A stretch of DNA of 64,000 nt from Bacteroidales bacterium (GTDB lineage Bacteria; Bacteroidota; Bacteroidia; Bacteroidales; JAQUTK01): the NCBI GenBank assembly GCA_028709785.1, contig JAQUTK010000017.1, forward strand, positions 1 through 64,000, in the 5' to 3' direction. Each line of letters starts with the position of its first letter. Within the stretch, counting starts at the first letter, position 1. Below the pieces are notes generated by a model. That model made no database searches. It saw only the letters and a program-made list of their open reading frames with translations, and was not told where the DNA came from. Below are positions 8,634 through 18,355 of the stretch, one piece after another. A program made the position numbers and the translations under genes.

Positions 8634-10703
8634 ATGAAAAGATTTTTACACCTTTCCATTAGTCTGATATTTGCAGTTGCAGTACAGGCAGAGAACTTCA
8701 CAATCAACAATTTAAACTTCACGAGCAATGCTGACGAAACAACTGCATCTTTGAACGCTGCGGTCAGTACTCTATCAGGAGATGTTGTAATTCCTTCAGA
8801 AGTTACTTACAATAGTAAAACATATTCTGTAACCTCTATTCAAGACAGAGCATTTTATTACTGTAGTGGACTTGTATCTGTAAGTATACCTTCCAGTATC
8901 AAGTCGATAGGGAATTCTGCATTTTACAATCTGAGTAATCTAACGTCTGTGACAATTGCTTCGGGAGTTGAATCGATTGGTGACTATGCTTTTTATTCAT
9001 GTAAAGCCCTGACAAATATATCTCTTCCGGAAGGGGTAAATACGATTGGAGAAAAGGCTTTTCTTAACTGTTCCGGAATAGAGTCTTTGTCTCTCTCAGA
9101 TGGTTTACTGACGATTGGAAAAGAAGCTTTCTCCAATTGTGTAAAGATACCTTATGTGAGCATTCCTTCGGGTGTATCCGAAATTGGAGATAAAGCTTTT
9201 TACGGATGTACTTTACTTGCCAGCGTTGTCATTCCGGGAAGCGTTAAATCAATTGGTTCCAGTGCTTTTGGAAATTGTACTTCGCTTTCGTCTCTTCCTT
9301 TTTCAGAAGGTTTGGAGTGGATTGGTCATGGTGCTTTCGGTAATTGTCCAAGTCTTACGTCAATATCTATCCCGTCAAGCGTTGATTCTATCGGAGAAGC
9401 TTCTTTCGCATCATGTATAGGAATAACTTCGCTAACGTTGAATGAAGGACTTCAAGCAATAGGGAGTTATGCGTTTAGCTCCTGTACCGGACTTACTTCA
9501 GTTCATTTTCCTAATAGTATTTCTCATATCGGAAAGAATGTATTTTATGGCTGTTCCGGACTTTCTCAGGTATCTCTAAATGATAGTCTAAAGTCAATGG
9601 GAGAGGGTGTTTTTTATGGTTGTACAGCGCTAACCAACTTAACAATACCTTTTGGCATAACTTCCTTAGAAAGGGATTTCTTCTATGGATGTACTGCCCT
9701 TTCTTCGGTGACTCTTCCTGAAACTGTTCGTTCCATTGGCTCTTATGCTTTTCTAAACTGTTCTTCTTTATCTTCTTTAACTCTTCCGGACAGTCTCAAC
9801 TATCTTGGTGAAGCTACATTTGCCGGTTGCACTGGTCTCGCTTCTATATCCATCCCGGATAGTGTCAGATCAATTCTTGATGGTACTTTTGAACAGTGTA
9901 CAAATCTGACATCAGTTACGCTTCCAAAAGGACTACTTTCAATCGGATATAGGTCATTCTCAAAATGTTCGGCTCTTACATCACTAATGCTTCCTGAAGG
10001 ACTTCAATCTATCGGAGGATGGTGTTTTAATTTTTGCACCGGACTTGTTTCAGCACCAATACCTTCCACTGTTACGTCTCTTGGAGAGAACGCCTTTTAT
10101 TATTGTAGTGCTTTAACTTCTGCTGTGGTTCCCAAAGGGATCACAGGAATAAATACTTCTGTCTTTCATGGATGTGCTGCTCTGAGTTCAGTAAAAATAC
10201 CTGAAGGTGTTACATACTTAGGTTCGGGATCCTTTAATAGCTGCTATTGGCTTAAAAATATTATTATCCCTTCCAGCGTAGATTCTATTGCATATGGGGC
10301 ATTCTATTATATCAATATTATTAATTTGTATGTGTTGAATGAAACACCTCCTGTGTTAGGAAATAATGTGTTCTATAACAAAGCAACTTGCAGATTGATA
10401 GTTCCAATTGGTTGCAAAGAGGTTTATGAGGCAGCACCAGGCTGGGATGGATTTTCGGAAGTTGTGGAAATGGATTTTACTGACGTAGAGTCAACTGTTG
10501 ATTCTCCAATCGAGATTATTAGTGAAGGAGATGGTATAGTGATAAAAGGAATCTCGTCTGGTGAAACTATCACGATATTCAGCATTTCAGGTGTGCAGTT
10601 GCAAAGTATGCAGAGTGATGGAGATGAGTATCGGATTGAGCTTCCAAAAGGGGCCGTTTATTTTGTAAAGGTGGGAGATAAGGTGCAAAAAGTGGCCTTA
10701 TAA
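8634..10703 (+). CDS. Secreted BspA-like LRR protein with C-terminal sorting-like tail
   Basis: This 689-residue protein has a clear signal peptide (residues 1-19, cleavage after VQA) and a short head domain. More than 20 LRR_5 repeats span roughly residues 50-580, and the TxLYVP-type cap is modified (RLIVPIGCKEVY). The last 65 residues form a beta-rich tail with ITIFSISGVQLQ and end in VYFVKVGDKVQKVAL, resembling type A sorting domains of the type IX secretion system. Export followed by cell-surface attachment or release is therefore likely. Related BspA proteins bind host or matrix proteins, but the ligand here is unknown. The last 84 coding bases before the final codons are identical to those of the next gene. 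Confidence 0.9.
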   Translation: MKRFLHLSISLIFAVAVQAENFTINNLNFTSNADETTASLNAAVSTLSGDVVIPSEVTYNSKTYSVTSIQDRAFYYCSGLVSVSIPSSIKSIGNSAFYNLSNLTSVTIASGVESIGDYAFYSCKALTNISLPEGVNTIGEKAFLNCSGIESLSLSDGLLTIGKEAFSNCVKIPYVSIPSGVSEIGDKAFYGCTLLASVVIPGSVKSIGSSAFGNCTSLSSLPFSEGLEWIGHGAFGNCPSLTSISIPSSVDSIGEASFASCIGITSLTLNEGLQAIGSYAFSSCTGLTSVHFPNSISHIGKNVFYGCSGLSQVSLNDSLKSMGEGVFYGCTALTNLTIPFGITSLERDFFYGCTALSSVTLPETVRSIGSYAFLNCSSLSSLTLPDSLNYLGEATFAGCTGLASISIPDSVRSILDGTFEQCTNLTSVTLPKGLLSIGYRSFSKCSALTSLMLPEGLQSIGGWCFNFCTGLVSAPIPSTVTSLGENAFYYCSALTSAVVPKGITGINTSVFHGCAALSSVKIPEGVTYLGSGSFNSCYWLKNIIIPSSVDSIAYGAFYYINIINLYVLNETPPVLGNNVFYNKATCRLIVPIGCKEVYEAAPGWDGFSEVVEMDFTDVESTVDSPIEIISEGDGIVIKGISSGETITIFSISGVQLQSMQSDGDEYRIELPKGAVYFVKVGDKVQKVAL
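10610..10693 (+). repeat. 84-base perfect direct repeat, copy 1 (sorting tail)
   Basis: This stretch from GCAGAGTGATGGAG to GCAAAAAGT is identical over 84 bases to 12166-12249 in the next gene. It encodes the end of the C-terminal tail (DGDEYRIELPKGAVYFVKVG and on). The flanking coding sequence of the two genes is clearly diverged. Confidence 0.95.
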
Positions 10704-10795
10704 TCCTGAATATGGACAAATACTAATTATAGCAGAAGGAGTAACTTTTTTTGCCTAAGATTACTTACTATTTGATATTCTTATACCTTTTGAAT

Positions 10796-12259
10796 ATGAA
10801 GAAAATATTACTTCTTTCGATTAGCTTTCTTTTCTCGTTTGGAATACGTGCAAGTTTTACTGTTGATGGTATTACTTATGAGAATGAATATCCTTACTAT
10901 GACTGTAAAGTGAATATACTTTATTCTGATACTACTATATCGGGAGTAATTATTATCCCCGATAGTATTGAGTATGATTCTGTCATATATACCGTTACAA
11001 GAATATCTGCTAAAGCTTTTGCAGACAATAAGCATATTACAAAAATTTCGATTCCTGAGAGTCTGAAAAGAATTGATAATAAGGCATTTGCTGGTTGTGA
11101 TGCACTTGTTGAAGTGCTATTATCAGATAGCTTAAGTTATATTGGGGATTATGTTTTTAAGAATTGCATTAGTTTATCTTCAATATCAATCCCTGCAAGT
11201 GTGACTTATATTGGTTATTATGCTTTCTCAGACTGTACCTCTCTCTCTTCTGTAATAATTTCTGAAGAAGGAGAAAAGAAGATAGGATGGGGTGTGTTTG
11301 AGAATTGTTCCGCACTTGAATCAATTGTGATTCCGGGAAGTGTTGTTTGGGTGCCTGGTGGTGCTTTCTCTAATTGTACTTCGCTTACTTCTGTGACAAT
11401 TTTAGATGGTGTTACATCTATAGGAGTAGGTTCTTTCATGCAATGCAAAGCTTTATCTTCAATAATAATCCCTTCGAGTGTTTCTTCAATTGGAAACACA
11501 GCATTCAGTTATTGTCAAAGCCTGGAATCTATTGTTCTACCTGAGAATATTACTTTAATTGATTCGCGCGTTTTTCAATATTGCACTAATCTTCACTCAG
11601 TAAAGATTCCTTCTAATGTTACTTCGATAGGATATGCTGCCTTTGATAACTGTTTAAGTTTAACTGCTATAAAAATCCCATCGAAAGTTGAATTAATCAG
11701 TGACTATTCTTTTTTCCAATGCGATGCTCTTTCTTCTTTAATAATCCTTGAGGGTGTTAAGGAGATTGGACAATGTGCTTTTCAAGGTTGTGATTCTCTT
11801 TTGTATGTGTCTCTTCCATCTTCTCTTATTTCAATTGGAAAAGATGCCTTTTATGGTTCCAATCATTTGTCTGAGATTCACGTATGTGGGGCAATACCAC
11901 CAACTATCGTTGATAATCCGTTCAGCAGTGAGGCTTATTCTAATTCGGTATTGTATGTTCCGATTGGCACGAAGGCGACTTATAAATCCGTTACTTACTG
12001 GAAATCATTTAGAAATATTATGGAAGAAGAAGTAACAGGTGTAGTAGGGATCGAAGCCCGTCCCACTCTGATTCATACAGAAGGAGGCTTCATTGTTATA
12101 AAAGATTATTCACCAGGAGTTAAAATTACCATTTACAATGCATCTGGAGCAATACTCTTTGAGGAGCAGAGTGATGGAGATGAGTATCGGATTGAGCTTC
12201 CAAAAGGGGCCGTTTATTTTGTAAAGGTGGGAGATAAGGTGCAAAAAGTAATTCTGTAA
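10796..12259 (+). CDS. Secreted BspA-like LRR protein with C-terminal sorting-like tail
   Basis: This protein has 487 residues when started at the ATG that opens MKKILLLSISFLFSFGIRAS, a good signal peptide. A TTG further upstream at 10751 would add 15 residues in front of it and is less likely. About 14 LRR_5 repeats follow, with many Ser/Ile substitutions, then the cap VLYVPIGTKATYK and a tail of the IX-type sorting kind ending VYFVKVGDKVQKVIL. It lies 92 bases after the previous BspA gene with no convincing promoter box of its own, so the two may be co-transcribed. The shared 84-base tail shows recent exchange between them. Confidence 0.88.
   Translation: MKKILLLSISFLFSFGIRASFTVDGITYENEYPYYDCKVNILYSDTTISGVIIIPDSIEYDSVIYTVTRISAKAFADNKHITKISIPESLKRIDNKAFAGCDALVEVLLSDSLSYIGDYVFKNCISLSSISIPASVTYIGYYAFSDCTSLSSVIISEEGEKKIGWGVFENCSALESIVIPGSVVWVPGGAFSNCTSLTSVTILDGVTSIGVGSFMQCKALSSIIIPSSVSSIGNTAFSYCQSLESIVLPENITLIDSRVFQYCTNLHSVKIPSNVTSIGYAAFDNCLSLTAIKIPSKVELISDYSFFQCDALSSLIILEGVKEIGQCAFQGCDSLLYVSLPSSLISIGKDAFYGSNHLSEIHVCGAIPPTIVDNPFSSEAYSNSVLYVPIGTKATYKSVTYWKSFRNIMEEEVTGVVGIEARPTLIHTEGGFIVIKDYSPGVKITIYNASGAILFEEQSDGDEYRIELPKGAVYFVKVGDKVQKVIL
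12166..12249 (+). repeat. 84-base perfect direct repeat, copy 2 (sorting tail)
   Basis: This is the second copy of the identical tail-coding segment at 10610-10693, in the same reading frame of the following BspA-like gene. Confidence 0.95.
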
Positions 12260-12395
12260 TTTAAGTGCTTTCATAAGGAGGGAACTTTGTGGTAGTTTAA
12301 TCAGAAAAAACACTTATGTATAGCCTGAATGAACTCTTCGTAAACGTTGTAAATCTTCTTTGTATTTGTGTTACTAACTTTTAAAAGAATCAACT

Positions 12396-14117
12396 ATGAA
12401 ACGATTATTACTCCTTTTTATGTGTCTGATACTGACTATAGCAGTTCGGGCAGTTGTCTTTGAAATCGGTGTATTGAAATTTGCAGATCAAAATCCAGAC
12501 CCTACCACGGTGGCTGTTATGCAGATTAATGCACAGACGACATCCGGAGATATTGAGATTCCATCAGAAGTATCCTATGATGGGAAAAGCTACACAGTAA
12601 CATATATTGCATATTCAGCTTTCTATGGGTGTGTCAACTTGACTTCAGTAAAGATACCATCCAGTGTGACGAAAATTGGTCAATTGGCCTTTCAGGGATG
12701 TAAAAATCTACGTTCTGTAGAGTTTCCTGAAAACATGAAAATGATTGACGAGTTTGCATTTACTGGTTCTGGTTTGAAGTCAATCACTATTCCACAAGGA
12801 ATAGAAGTTATTAATAAACAAGCTTTTTATCGTTGTGACAGCCTTTCTACTGTTGTTTTCTCTCAGGGACTAAAATCAATCAGAAACTCAGCTTTTGCTT
12901 CATGCGCTAAACTTGCTTCTGTTGAAATACCAGCAACAGTTGACAGTATTGGGGATGGAGCCTTTTCACTTTGCACTTCACTATCCTCTGTCGTTATTCC
13001 TGAGGGTGTTAAATGGATTGGCGCATATGCATTTAGTAATTGTCCGTTTATATCATTAACGATTCCTTCCAGTGTGGATTCAACTGGTAGTGGGGCATTT
13101 TCATTCAATAGCAAGCTGACTAATCTGGTAATACATAACGGTATTAAAACCATCGGTGATTATACGTTTAATTCTTGTACCGGTCTTTCGGAAATATCTA
13201 TACCGGCAAGTGTTCAAAAGATAGGATCTGGTGCGTTTCAGGCATGTAAATTCAAATCAATAACTCTTCCTGTCAATCTTAAAACAATTGGAGAAAATGC
13301 TTTTTGGGGCTGTGACTCACTACTTAGTATTGTTATACCGAAAGGAATAACCACGATTCCAAAAGGTTTGTTCATTGGTTGTAAAAGTATTCAATCCGTT
13401 CAGATTCCTGAAGGGGTTACTTCTATTGGATATGATGCTTTTGGCGGCTGCAAAAGTCTGACATCTTTACCTTTACCTTCCACTCTATCCATTATTGATA
13501 AATTGGCTTTTAACGATTGTGTCAGTCTCAAATCGATCGCCATTCCTCAAGGAATATCGACTTTAAGCAATCAGCTGTTTGGTTCATGTAGTACTCTGTC
13601 TTCTGTTATTCTCCCACAAACTCTGACAAAGATAAAGAGCTATGTTTTTTCAAGATGCAGCAAACTTGACTCGTTAGTTCTTCCTGCAAGTATGGATTCG
13701 ATTGAAGCAAATGCTTTTTACTTGTGTCCGATTAAAAAACTCTATTCGATGAGTACGCTTCCTCCTGACTTGGATGACGAAGGATTTACCTATAAATCAG
13801 GTTGTACATTATATGTTCCTGCTGGTACTAAGTCAATCTATGAAGTCACGTCCGGCTGGGGAGGGTTCAAAGCGATAAAAGAGTTTGATCCCACAAATGT
13901 ATCATCATTGATAGATATACCGTTTGAGATTCTGAATGATGAAAATGGAATTGTGGTGAAAGGAGTTCCTGCTGGTTCTTATATTACAATCTACAATGTA
14001 GCTGGAGTTGAAGTTCTCAGAGTAAAATCAAAAGGAGAGGGACAAAGGATTGAGCTTCCTGCTGGTTCAGTATACTTTGTAAGGGTAGCTGAAAAAGTCA
14101 GAAAAGTGGTATTGTAA
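12396..14117 (+). CDS. Secreted BspA-like LRR protein with C-terminal sorting-like tail
   Basis: This 573-residue protein starts with a signal peptide (MKRLLLLFMCLILTIAVRA). A head domain follows that is related to the one in the gene at 8634 (both have DIEIPSEV/DVVIPSEV followed by YxSKxYxVT-like text). About 18 LRR_5 repeats cover residues 55-465, then comes a cap (TLYVPAGTKSIYE) and a tail ending VYFVRVAEKVRKVVL. This tail is related to the preceding two but diverged at the DNA level, so it escaped the exchange that homogenised them. It is the last of four same-direction BspA genes and is followed at once by a strong hairpin terminator. Confidence 0.9.
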   Translation: MKRLLLLFMCLILTIAVRAVVFEIGVLKFADQNPDPTTVAVMQINAQTTSGDIEIPSEVSYDGKSYTVTYIAYSAFYGCVNLTSVKIPSSVTKIGQLAFQGCKNLRSVEFPENMKMIDEFAFTGSGLKSITIPQGIEVINKQAFYRCDSLSTVVFSQGLKSIRNSAFASCAKLASVEIPATVDSIGDGAFSLCTSLSSVVIPEGVKWIGAYAFSNCPFISLTIPSSVDSTGSGAFSFNSKLTNLVIHNGIKTIGDYTFNSCTGLSEISIPASVQKIGSGAFQACKFKSITLPVNLKTIGENAFWGCDSLLSIVIPKGITTIPKGLFIGCKSIQSVQIPEGVTSIGYDAFGGCKSLTSLPLPSTLSIIDKLAFNDCVSLKSIAIPQGISTLSNQLFGSCSTLSSVILPQTLTKIKSYVFSRCSKLDSLVLPASMDSIEANAFYLCPIKKLYSMSTLPPDLDDEGFTYKSGCTLYVPAGTKSIYEVTSGWGGFKAIKEFDPTNVSSLIDIPFEILNDENGIVVKGVPAGSYITIYNVAGVEVLRVKSKGEGQRIELPAGSVYFVRVAEKVRKVVL

Positions 14118-14135
14118 TTAACGCGATGCATAAAT

Positions 14136-14180
14136 AAAGATGCGGCAGAAGGAAGAGAATGACCTGTCTGCCGCATCTTT
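14136..14180. terminator. Bidirectional intrinsic terminator
   Basis: A 13-base perfect stem AAAGATGCGGCAG (14136-14148) pairs with CTGCCGCATCTTT (14168-14180), and T-rich sequence follows. It lies between the convergent BspA gene at 12396 and the AlgJ-like gene ending at 14255, and can serve the plus strand best. Confidence 0.85.
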
Positions 14181-14254
14181 TATTTTATACAAATAGAAAA
14201 CTGAACATCAAACAATCTATTTATATCCTTTCAGTTCTTCTTTTTTTATAAGAC

Positions 14255-15256
14255 TTATTGAATGGAAACTTCACTGTTCCACGCGCTTGCTTCGGTAAAC
14301 TCCCGTGCGGCAAAGCACCAGATAAAGACCTTCTTCTTTTTCAGGAAATCTTTCTCCTGTTTACTGCGGCGATAGATATTTATGCGTGCAGGCGTAGCAC
14401 CCGAACCTCTTACTCCAATAACATCCACCGGCATTTCTAAAGCAGCAGCCAACTGTGATGCCAAACCGGCCTGTGAAGCATAAAGATCACCACCGGTATC
14501 AAATACCAACGTGTGACTATCGCCAAAAAGCAGTATCGGACTTGCCGCATTTTTCGTCTCACCCTTCACATAATAGACCGTTCGCTCTTCCGACGAAGGC
14601 ATTCCCTTTGCCGTTTTGTACAAGTCACCTTTAAAACTGATCTTCTCTTTCGTTATACTAAATTTTGTCTTTCCCTGCAATTTAGTCTCTTTTTTCAGTT
14701 CGGCAGCCAGTGCTTCGGCAATCACCTTGCAACCTTCGCCCGAGAAGTGAGAATCGCCCAGACAATAGAGTGGTTCGTTATCACTCTTTCGGGCTTTCAG
14801 TAGCACATCGGTCAGGTCCACAACTTGCACACCTTCTTTGCGCAGCTCCTGATAAAATTTCTGCAAGGAGAGATCATAACGTTTTACAGGAAGAGATGCA
14901 CCAGCCAGTTTGTCGGGATAGATAACCGCTTTTGGAGGTACTGGCACTACAATCAGTTTGATGTTTTCTTTGTCCAACAGTGCTTTGTAGGCGATAATCG
15001 CTTTCATCGGATCTTTTGCTTTGGGATCCGCGGCTTGAGCTGTCTTTGCAGATCGCTCTCCCCAGAAATCACCGACTGAGAGGTGTCGTAATTCATTTCT
15101 CAGGAAGCACCAGTTATCCTTACCATTCACCGCGATGTCAGAAGAGCCTGCACCGGTCGTGCATATTTTCTGAAATGCAGCCTGATCCTGTGCCTGCGAT
15201 GACAGCGGACACAAACTAAGAAGAGTGAGGATGGCAAACAAGTTTAATCTGTTCAT
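14255..15256 (-). CDS. AlgJ/AlgX-like SGNH-fold protein, secreted, polysaccharide O-acetylation
   Basis: This 333-residue protein has a signal peptide (residues 1-22, cleavage near SQA). It carries the two SGNH-type signatures of alginate O-acetyltransferase AlgX/AlgJ-like domains: a D-x-H motif in CLGDSHFSGEG and the nucleophile motif LLFGDSHT. In this family the periplasmic protein passes acetyl groups to an exported polysaccharide after a MBOAT protein brings them across the membrane. It is the last gene of a minus-strand operon, 10 bases after the related gene at 15267-16883. The glycan modified here is unknown. Confidence 0.8.
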   Translation of the reverse strand: MNRLNLFAILTLLSLCPLSSQAQDQAAFQKICTTGAGSSDIAVNGKDNWCFLRNELRHLSVGDFWGERSAKTAQAADPKAKDPMKAIIAYKALLDKENIKLIVVPVPPKAVIYPDKLAGASLPVKRYDLSLQKFYQELRKEGVQVVDLTDVLLKARKSDNEPLYCLGDSHFSGEGCKVIAEALAAELKKETKLQGKTKFSITKEKISFKGDLYKTAKGMPSSEERTVYYVKGETKNAASPILLFGDSHTLVFDTGGDLYASQAGLASQLAAALEMPVDVIGVRGSGATPARINIYRRSKQEKDFLKKKKVFIWCFAAREFTEASAWNSEVSIQ

Positions 15257-15266
15257 GGCTATAGTA

Positions 15267-16883
15267 TTATTTCGTTATTAATTCACCCCATAAAGGTTCT
15301 TCGAGTTGCAGACTCATATCTGTAAGCTCGTTTCTGTTGAGCGCTCCCATTGTTGGCTCTGCAAGTTGCCAGTTGGAGAGTTTGAGAGTGATCCGTTCGC
15401 CCACTCTCAGATAAGAGGCCGGAGTCAGCTTACGTTCCTTCATGCCCAATAGATACACCACGGCATCTTGTCCGATCTCTTTGCCGTCTGATCGTTGCAG
15501 ATCGGTCAGATGCAACGCAAACACGTGATCCGCATACGTTACTTTATCCGGATGAGGAGAAGCCGAACGATCAGCGATTGTTGCACTAACAATCACGGAA
15601 TCACCTACGGCTAGTGTCAGGAATTTAGCTGGTTGTGCCTCTCCAAGAGTAAGATCAAGAGACTCCCAGTTACCCGAAGTGAGTTCGCGCATGGCAAACT
15701 CCCAGACAACAACACGTTTACCTGCCAGTCTGTCTCTTCCTTTCAGCAGTTCCTTCTGCAGCATCAGCCGTGTCGCGATACTCCCCTCATCATTTCTTCG
15801 AATCGCATCGATCTGTTGCTGCAGATAGTAGGAGAGCTGTTCTGCAAAACCTCCGGAGTTGCCCCATCCCATACCTTCCAGCGAATAAATATTGCTGAAA
15901 CTATCGCCCATGAAGAGTATCGGAGCTGTTTGTGATGGTTGCCAGTACTCTCCTGATTCGGTCAATACCGGATGAAGTATTGCTGTTTCTTTAGATAGGG
16001 TAGCTACGGAGTAGGGCATCTTCAACATGGTATAAATATCGCCATACTGTTGACGTGTTATTGTATCACATGTCATAATTACATTGCTTACATTCGCAAG
16101 TCCTTCAGCAGAGAGATACCGTGCAAGTTCGCCGGCTACACGTTCCATGGCTTCCGGTGTCCAGTGAGTATCTGTCTTAAGATAGGTAGATATTCCGGCC
16201 ATTTTCATGCTGTGTAATATGGGAGCCACATCTACGATACGAATACCTTTTGCTTTCAGACGATCTCTCCATTGCTGATATGAACTGTTGTTTATTCCGG
16301 AGCTTGAAGGATCCAGCCGTTCGGTCAGATGCTCCGGGTAAATCATAGGCTTTAATGGTACAGGCATGAGCACCAGTTCGATGTTCCGCTGTTTTAACTG
16401 TCTGGCAAAATCAGCAATACATTCCACTGATGATTTGTCAATCGCTTTTCCCGTCAGGTACAGAATATCCGGTGCATAATACATCCACCCTTCTTTTCCA
16501 ATGATTGCTTTCTCATTTCCCGTACCCATCCAAGCGGTCATAAACCATTGGAAAGGAGCAGGAAAGATGTCACGTAAAAAGGATTCTTCTTCCAATTGCT
16601 TTTCCCAATCAGTTTTCCATTCGATTAAGAATTTGTTAGATGCAAAGACTCTCTGAATGAATGGTTTTTCGTGCATTGATTCTGGGGCAGTAAAGGGTAT
16701 TACAGTTCGTTTACCTTGCGAATAATCCAATCCTATCTGTACCAACGGAACCAAGATCAGAAGGACAATAAACACTATTGTTGCACATTTGGCACCTCTG
16801 TGACTGATCGAAGTCCGGTTGATTTCATCACGGGCTTCAATCTCCCTGCTCAGTGTTATTTTTTTTCCTTGTTTCATCGTCAT
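15267..16883 (-). CDS. AlgJ/AlgX-like membrane-anchored acetyltransferase subunit
   Basis: This 538-residue protein has one N-terminal transmembrane helix (about residues 34-52), then a periplasmic SGNH-like domain with the catalytic pair signatures YLKTDTHWTPE and ILFMGDSFSN. A C-terminal beta-rich region (about 420-538) may bind glycan. The start overlaps the stop of the upstream MBOAT gene by one base (TGATG), so translation is coupled. A second Met two codons in is an alternative start. Together with the MBOAT and the smaller paralog it forms a plausible complete O-acetylation module. Confidence 0.82.
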   Translation of the reverse strand: MTMKQGKKITLSREIEARDEINRTSISHRGAKCATIVFIVLLILVPLVQIGLDYSQGKRTVIPFTAPESMHEKPFIQRVFASNKFLIEWKTDWEKQLEEESFLRDIFPAPFQWFMTAWMGTGNEKAIIGKEGWMYYAPDILYLTGKAIDKSSVECIADFARQLKQRNIELVLMPVPLKPMIYPEHLTERLDPSSSGINNSSYQQWRDRLKAKGIRIVDVAPILHSMKMAGISTYLKTDTHWTPEAMERVAGELARYLSAEGLANVSNVIMTCDTITRQQYGDIYTMLKMPYSVATLSKETAILHPVLTESGEYWQPSQTAPILFMGDSFSNIYSLEGMGWGNSGGFAEQLSYYLQQQIDAIRRNDEGSIATRLMLQKELLKGRDRLAGKRVVVWEFAMRELTSGNWESLDLTLGEAQPAKFLTLAVGDSVIVSATIADRSASPHPDKVTYADHVFALHLTDLQRSDGKEIGQDAVVYLLGMKERKLTPASYLRVGERITLKLSNWQLAEPTMGALNRNELTDMSLQLEEPLWGELITK

Positions 16884-18337
16884 CAGAAAATAAAATAGAT
16901 AAACGGATTATACGACTGAGTAGTCAGCGCAGCAACAGCCACCACAAACACAAGTGCGATCAGAACCCACTTGCCGGTTCCAATCGTACGTGTCCATGTC
17001 CAGGCAGGGGGAGCCACTACTACGATAAGTGCTGTTAATGACAAACAGATAATATGATAGGGAGTGTACATGACTCCTGCTATCAATGGCGCATTTGTAC
17101 TAGTAGCTGTTATATCAAACATACTCCCTAAATAATTCAATGCATCAGGTAGCGATGACGACCGGAAGAACACCCATGCGAATAGTACGATAAGATAGGT
17201 GTATGCCCATCTCATTCCTTTCTCTACCACATCTTCAGGTTTTCTTAATCCGGTACATCGCTCGATGGCCAGCACTATCCCGTGGATGGTACCCCAGATC
17301 ACAAATGTCCAGGCGGCACCATGCCATAATCCTCCAAGAAACATGACCAGAAAGAGGTTGATATAGGTGCGTGCCGTTCCTTTCCTGTTTCCTCCCAGAG
17401 GAATGTAGAGATAATCTCTTAGCCAGGTAGAAAGAGATATATGCCACCTTCGCCAAAACTCGGTGATAGAAACGGACCGGTACGGACAATCAAAGTTTTT
17501 TGGAAAGATAAAGCCAAGCATCAGTCCCAGACCTATCGCCATGTTTGAATAGCCGGCAAAGTCAAAGAATATCTGGAAAGAGTAGGAGACAACTCCAATC
17601 CATGCGTCCATTGTCATTCTGGCGGGAGTGTCGAAAGCCAGATCCGCCAGTTTACCACACGGGTTGGCGAGTAAGATCTTTTGGCCCATACCCAGCACAA
17701 AGAAAGCAATGCCTCGGGCAAACTTCTCCCATGTATAGGTGCGGAACACCAGCTGATCAGCAACTTCCTGAAAACGGACAATAGGTCCGGCTACCAATTG
17801 TGGATACATCGATACGTAACAGGAGAAATCAATAAAAGAGGTAATGCCCTTTGCGTCGCCCCGGTAGACATCAATCGCATAACTCATGGACTGAAAGGTA
17901 TAAAAACTGATACCGAGCGGCAGTACAATATGCAGGGAAGGTAACAGCCATGAGTCAGTCAGTGAAAGTGATTCCGCCAAAAGGTTCCAGTTTTCAATAC
18001 CAAAATTACCATACTTGAAGAAGCCCAGCAACGAAAGATTGGAAATGACAGAGACAGCTACTGCCCACTTTTGTTTGGTCGTGCGGTCTCCATCGCGCGG
18101 AAAAATCTTGATATCTTTCTTTTTGACTTTGGGATAACCAATAAGAATCAGTCCGCAACAATAATCAATCAGTGTGGAAATGAATAGTAAAACGACAAAC
18201 AGCGGATTGGTCCAACCATAAAAGAGGTAACTAACTAAAGTTAGTAACGCATGTCTTGCTTTTCCGTGTACGGCATAATAGAGACAAAGTGCCAAAGGCA
18301 GAAACCAAAACAAAAAGAGATGACTACTAAAAACCAT
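16883..18337 (-). CDS. MBOAT-family O-acyltransferase (AlgI/DltB-like)
   Basis: This 484-residue polytopic inner-membrane protein has many hydrophobic segments and the hallmark MBOAT stretches: FWRRWHISLSTWLRDYLYIP around residue 290 and GGLWHGAAWTFVIWGTIHG around residue 337 with the conserved active-site His. MBOAT proteins of this type transfer acetyl groups across the membrane for alginate, cellulose or other exopolysaccharide acetylation. The start at 18337 lies 18 bases after the stop of the GntR-type regulator, and the stop overlaps the next gene. No glycan synthase is nearby. Confidence 0.9.
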   Translation of the reverse strand: MVFSSHLFLFWFLPLALCLYYAVHGKARHALLTLVSYLFYGWTNPLFVVLLFISTLIDYCCGLILIGYPKVKKKDIKIFPRDGDRTTKQKWAVAVSVISNLSLLGFFKYGNFGIENWNLLAESLSLTDSWLLPSLHIVLPLGISFYTFQSMSYAIDVYRGDAKGITSFIDFSCYVSMYPQLVAGPIVRFQEVADQLVFRTYTWEKFARGIAFFVLGMGQKILLANPCGKLADLAFDTPARMTMDAWIGVVSYSFQIFFDFAGYSNMAIGLGLMLGFIFPKNFDCPYRSVSITEFWRRWHISLSTWLRDYLYIPLGGNRKGTARTYINLFLVMFLGGLWHGAAWTFVIWGTIHGIVLAIERCTGLRKPEDVVEKGMRWAYTYLIVLFAWVFFRSSSLPDALNYLGSMFDITATSTNAPLIAGVMYTPYHIICLSLTALIVVVAPPAWTWTRTIGTGKWVLIALVFVVAVAALTTQSYNPFIYFIF

Positions 18338-18355
18338 ATATTCTCAAATAATAAG

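Noticed and set aside
8880-10300. Regularly spaced similar DNA segments that look like a CRISPR or minisatellite array
   Set aside because: The spacing of about 69 bases matches the 23-residue LRR_5 repeat, units are only partly similar, and one frame is open throughout. The same holds for the other BspA-like genes.
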